Source: Sporocytophaga myxococcoides DSM 11118 (GTDB lineage: Bacteria > Bacteroidota > Bacteroidia > Cytophagales > Cytophagaceae). From it: DNA of 64,000 bases. The notes below the pieces were generated by a model. It saw only the letters and a list, made by a program, of their open reading frames with translations. It was not told the DNA's origin and made no database searches. Positions 61,556 to 64,000 of the stretch are shown here, in pieces. Each line of letters starts with the position of its first letter. Position 1 is the first letter of the stretch. The translations under genes were made by a program, and so were the position numbers. The DNA lies in contig NZ_AUFX01000003.1 in NCBI RefSeq assembly GCF_000426725.1, positions 248,001 to 312,000 on the forward strand, given 5' to 3'.

Positions 61556-64000
61556 ATGAAAAAACCTCTACTTAACTATCACTACAATCGCGTACTGGCT
61601 TTATTCAATAAGCTGCAACTACGATTTAACAAAAATTTTTCTACAGGAAGATTCAAAGAACTTAGCAAGCAAAAGCAATTCAAACTTCTAAGAAGATTGG
61701 AAAAATTAAAATTGCAATTATCAAGAATCGAAAACAAATTAAAATATGGAAGCCTGGCATTGGCAGCTACTGCCGGTATCAGTCTGACAACAACAGAATC
61801 TTCATCTCAGACTCTGCCTGCAGGTACTGAATTCAGAGTAAATACATACACCACTGGTACCCAAATGTATGCCAAAACAGCCATGGATAGCGATGGTGAC
61901 TTTGTTGTTACCTGGGCAAGCAGAGGGCAAGATACCCCTACAGAATATGGTATTTATGCTCAAAGATATAACGCTCAAGGAGTGGCCCAGGGAGCAGAGT
62001 TTATAGTAAACACTTACACTCCTGGCAGACAGAGCAATCCGGCAATAGCCATGGACGATAATGGTAATTTTGTAATTGTCTGGACAAGTAGTGGTCAGGA
62101 TGGAAATTCAGGAGGGGTATTTGGACAAAGATTCAATGCAGCTGGACAAGCTATCGGATCTGAGTTTCAGGTAAATACTACTACAACTGGGAACCAATAT
62201 TCGTCATCTGTAGCTATGGATAGTGATGGGGACTTTGCTGTTACGTGGAGTAGTCCTAATGATGCAGATCCTTCGTATGGAGTTTATGCAAGGTGTTTTG
62301 ATGCCACAGGAGCTGCTAAAACTGGTGAGATACATGTTAACACTTACACAACAGGAGTTCAACGATTCTCAACTATCGCAATGGACAATGATGGGGATTT
62401 CGTCGTTGCTTGGCAAAGCGATCAAGATGGTAGTTCCTATGGTATATATGGTCAAAGATTTAACGCCAATGGAGTTCCTCAGGGAGCTGAATTCAGAGCA
62501 AATACAATTACCGATAATAGCCAAAAGTCAGTTTCAGTAGCAATGGATCAGGATGGAGATTTTGTAATGGCATGGCAAGGTAGTGGACAGGATGGAAGCG
62601 GTGATGGAATTTTTGCTCAAAGATTTAATGCTAATGGAGTTGCACAGGGAACTGAATTCAGAGCTAACACTTACATTACAGCCTCACAAACATTTCCATC
62701 AGTTGCAATGAACGATAATGAATTTGTAATTTCCTGGACTAGCTTTGGTCAGGATGGAAGTGATAATGGAATTTATGCTCAACGCTTTAATTCTGCAGGC
62801 ATCACCCAGGGAGAAGAATTCAAAGTTAATACTTACACGACAGGTTCACAAAACACTCCTTCTGTCGCAATTGATAATGATAATGACTTTATCATTGCCT
62901 GGACCAGTGCCGATCAGGATGGTAGCGCAAATGGAGTATATGCTCAAAGATTTGAGGCAAATAAAGCTCCTTCAGGTATTGCTCTTAGCGAAAACACTGT
63001 AAATGAAAACGTAGCAACCAATACAACTGTTGGCACATTTACAACTGAAGATGTTAATATTAACAACACTTTCACTTATACACTGGCAGTTGGTACAGGT
63101 GATACAGACAATGCATCATTTACAATTGCAGATGATAAACTTCAAATTAAAGTAAGTTCTAATTTTGAAACAAAGAATAGCTATAGCATCCGTGTGCGTT
63201 CTACTGATCAGGGAGGATTGAGTTTTGAAAAAGCATTCACAGTAAGCATTACTAATGTAAACGAAGCTCCAACGGATCTCTCTTTTAGTTCAACTACAGT
63301 TGACGAAAATGTTCCTTTAGATACAGAAGTTGGAACATTCACAACTACTGATGCGGATGCTGAAGACACATTTATATATTCGTTAGTTGAAGGAACCGGA
63401 AGCGATAACAATACTTCATTTGCTATCGTTGGAAATAAGCTACTGGTAAAAGAAAGTCCTGATTTTGAAACAATGGATGGCTTCAGTATACGCGTGCGTT
63501 CAACAGATCAAAAAGGGTTAAGCTTTGAAGAAGTATTTACCATTAATATTAATAATGTAAACGAAGCTCCAATTGATTTTTACATAAGCTCAACAACTCT
63601 TGATGAAAATGTGCCTGCCAATTCAGTAGTTGGTACTTTGGCAACAACTGATGTTGATGAGACGGACAATTTCAAATATACACTTGCTGTGGGTGCTGGT
63701 GATGATGATAATTCATCTTTTAGTATAGTGGGAGACAAATTACAAATTGTTGAAAGTCCTGATTTTGAAACGAAGGATATTTATACTATTCGGGTAAGAT
63801 CAACGGATCAGGGAGGATTAAGCTTGGAAAGGATTTTTGACATTACTATAGAAAATGTTGAGGAAACCGGAATTGCTGACAAAAACGAATTCTCTTCTGC
63901 TATTCAGTTGTACCCTAACCCTGCGAAAGAAACGGTGATGATGAATCTGGAAGGATCTGTAACGGTTCGCATACTGGATCTTTCAGGACATGTTGTAAGA
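61556..64000 (+). CDS. Large T9SS surface protein with tandem repeats and cadherin-like domains (partial, runs off the right edge)
   Basis: 815 codons in the window, no stop. The ATG at 61556 starts an unusually long basic and helical N-region (residues 1-63, QKQFKLLRRLEKLKLQLSR), then a hydrophobic signal core (~64-80, SLALAATAGISL), ending near TESSSQ. Next are seven ~56-residue repeats (~88-470) with EFRVNTYTTGTQ, then AMDSDGDFVVTW, ending YGIYAQRFNANGVAQG; three cadherin-like units of ~98 residues (~470-770; TVDENVPLDTEVGTFTTTDA, SIRVRSTDQGGLSFE); and the opening of a type A T9SS domain (QLYPNPAKETVMMN). A calcium-stabilised adhesin stalk is likely. The remaining ~40 residues of the sorting domain should lie just beyond the window. 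Confidence 0.85.
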   Translation, partial: MKKPLLNYHYNRVLALFNKLQLRFNKNFSTGRFKELSKQKQFKLLRRLEKLKLQLSRIENKLKYGSLALAATAGISLTTTESSSQTLPAGTEFRVNTYTTGTQMYAKTAMDSDGDFVVTWASRGQDTPTEYGIYAQRYNAQGVAQGAEFIVNTYTPGRQSNPAIAMDDNGNFVIVWTSSGQDGNSGGVFGQRFNAAGQAIGSEFQVNTTTTGNQYSSSVAMDSDGDFAVTWSSPNDADPSYGVYARCFDATGAAKTGEIHVNTYTTGVQRFSTIAMDNDGDFVVAWQSDQDGSSYGIYGQRFNANGVPQGAEFRANTITDNSQKSVSVAMDQDGDFVMAWQGSGQDGSGDGIFAQRFNANGVAQGTEFRANTYITASQTFPSVAMNDNEFVISWTSFGQDGSDNGIYAQRFNSAGITQGEEFKVNTYTTGSQNTPSVAIDNDNDFIIAWTSADQDGSANGVYAQRFEANKAPSGIALSENTVNENVATNTTVGTFTTEDVNINNTFTYTLAVGTGDTDNASFTIADDKLQIKVSSNFETKNSYSIRVRSTDQGGLSFEKAFTVSITNVNEAPTDLSFSSTTVDENVPLDTEVGTFTTTDADAEDTFIYSLVEGTGSDNNTSFAIVGNKLLVKESPDFETMDGFSIRVRSTDQKGLSFEEVFTININNVNEAPIDFYISSTTLDENVPANSVVGTLATTDVDETDNFKYTLAVGAGDDDNSSFSIVGDKLQIVESPDFETKDIYTIRVRSTDQGGLSLERIFDITIENVEETGIADKNEFSSAIQLYPNPAKETVMMNLEGSVTVRILDLSGHVVR

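Noticed and set aside
62223-63002. Two + frames of 105 and 85 codons near the right edge
   Set aside because: Out-of-frame shadows of the 61556 repeat protein, whose own frame stays open to the window end.

Overview
The window looks like a chromosomal segment of a low-GC gliding Bacteroidota, most likely a cellulose- or hemicellulose-degrading member of the Cytophagales (Cytophaga/Sporocytophaga-like). The reasons are: at least eight long secreted proteins end in a type IX secretion system (T9SS) sorting domain of the YPNP type; two proteins carry a CHU_C (type B) C-terminal domain or a derivative of it; there is a PorP/SprF family protein; and two polysaccharidases (GH26, GH44-like) are present. 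Start codons mostly lack a Shine-Dalgarno sequence, as is usual in this phylum. I saw no tRNA, rRNA or CRISPR array. The species assignment is inference.

Layout. 0.5-4 kb: lipoproteins, a Nudix hydrolase and an AraC-type regulator with an SDR oxidoreductase. 4.2-16.2 kb: a secreted GH26 mannanase; a compact block of ECF sigma factor, anti-sigma-like membrane protein with a SprB-like/CHU_C-like tail, and LRR/Ig/CHU_C protein, with a divergent PorP/SprF protein; then a GH44-like glucanase, a glycine-rich T9SS protein and a lone receiver domain. 17-30.8 kb: a large Cache/HAMP/PAS histidine kinase and three very long T9SS-exported repeat proteins (BNR-like propeller, NHL plus 14 Ig-like repeats, NHL propeller), with remnants of VOC and GlxA-type genes between them. 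31-37.5 kb: an eCIS-core (DUF4157) protein with an unassigned C-terminal domain, then ordinary housekeeping and small-enzyme genes (Crp/Fnr, SnoaL-like, CorA, DHFR-like, SRPBCC, RlmF). 38-44.7 kb: one 2216-residue protein with no signal peptide, carrying a papain-like protease, a lysozyme-like domain and a tectonin-type propeller. 44.7-48.7 kb: a repeat-rich stretch with a broken REP-associated transposase, several REP hairpins, gene remnants and an RCC1-like T9SS protein. 49-52.8 kb: a family 2A encapsulin shell, its cysteine desulfurase cargo (overlapping genes) and a serine O-acetyltransferase. 53-60 kb: a co-directional run of small enzymes and a MATE transporter, then membrane and MepB-like proteins. 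60.5-64 kb: a secreted protein that may have a clan CD (caspase-like) fold, and a large repeat/cadherin T9SS protein that runs off the right edge.

How the genes may work together. The encapsulin, desulfurase and CysE genes form a sulfur module: CysE commits serine to cysteine synthesis, and the desulfurase inside the shell releases sulfur from cysteine. The sigma/anti-sigma/LRR/PorP block reads as a surface-sensing circuit in which a T9SS-like tail on an inner-membrane anti-sigma factor could sense the state of a PorP-like outer-membrane partner. The T9SS cargo genes are probably exported by machinery encoded elsewhere. The strongest candidates for undescribed biology are the 2216-residue protein, the sigma/anti-sigma/PorP circuit and the DUF4157 protein.
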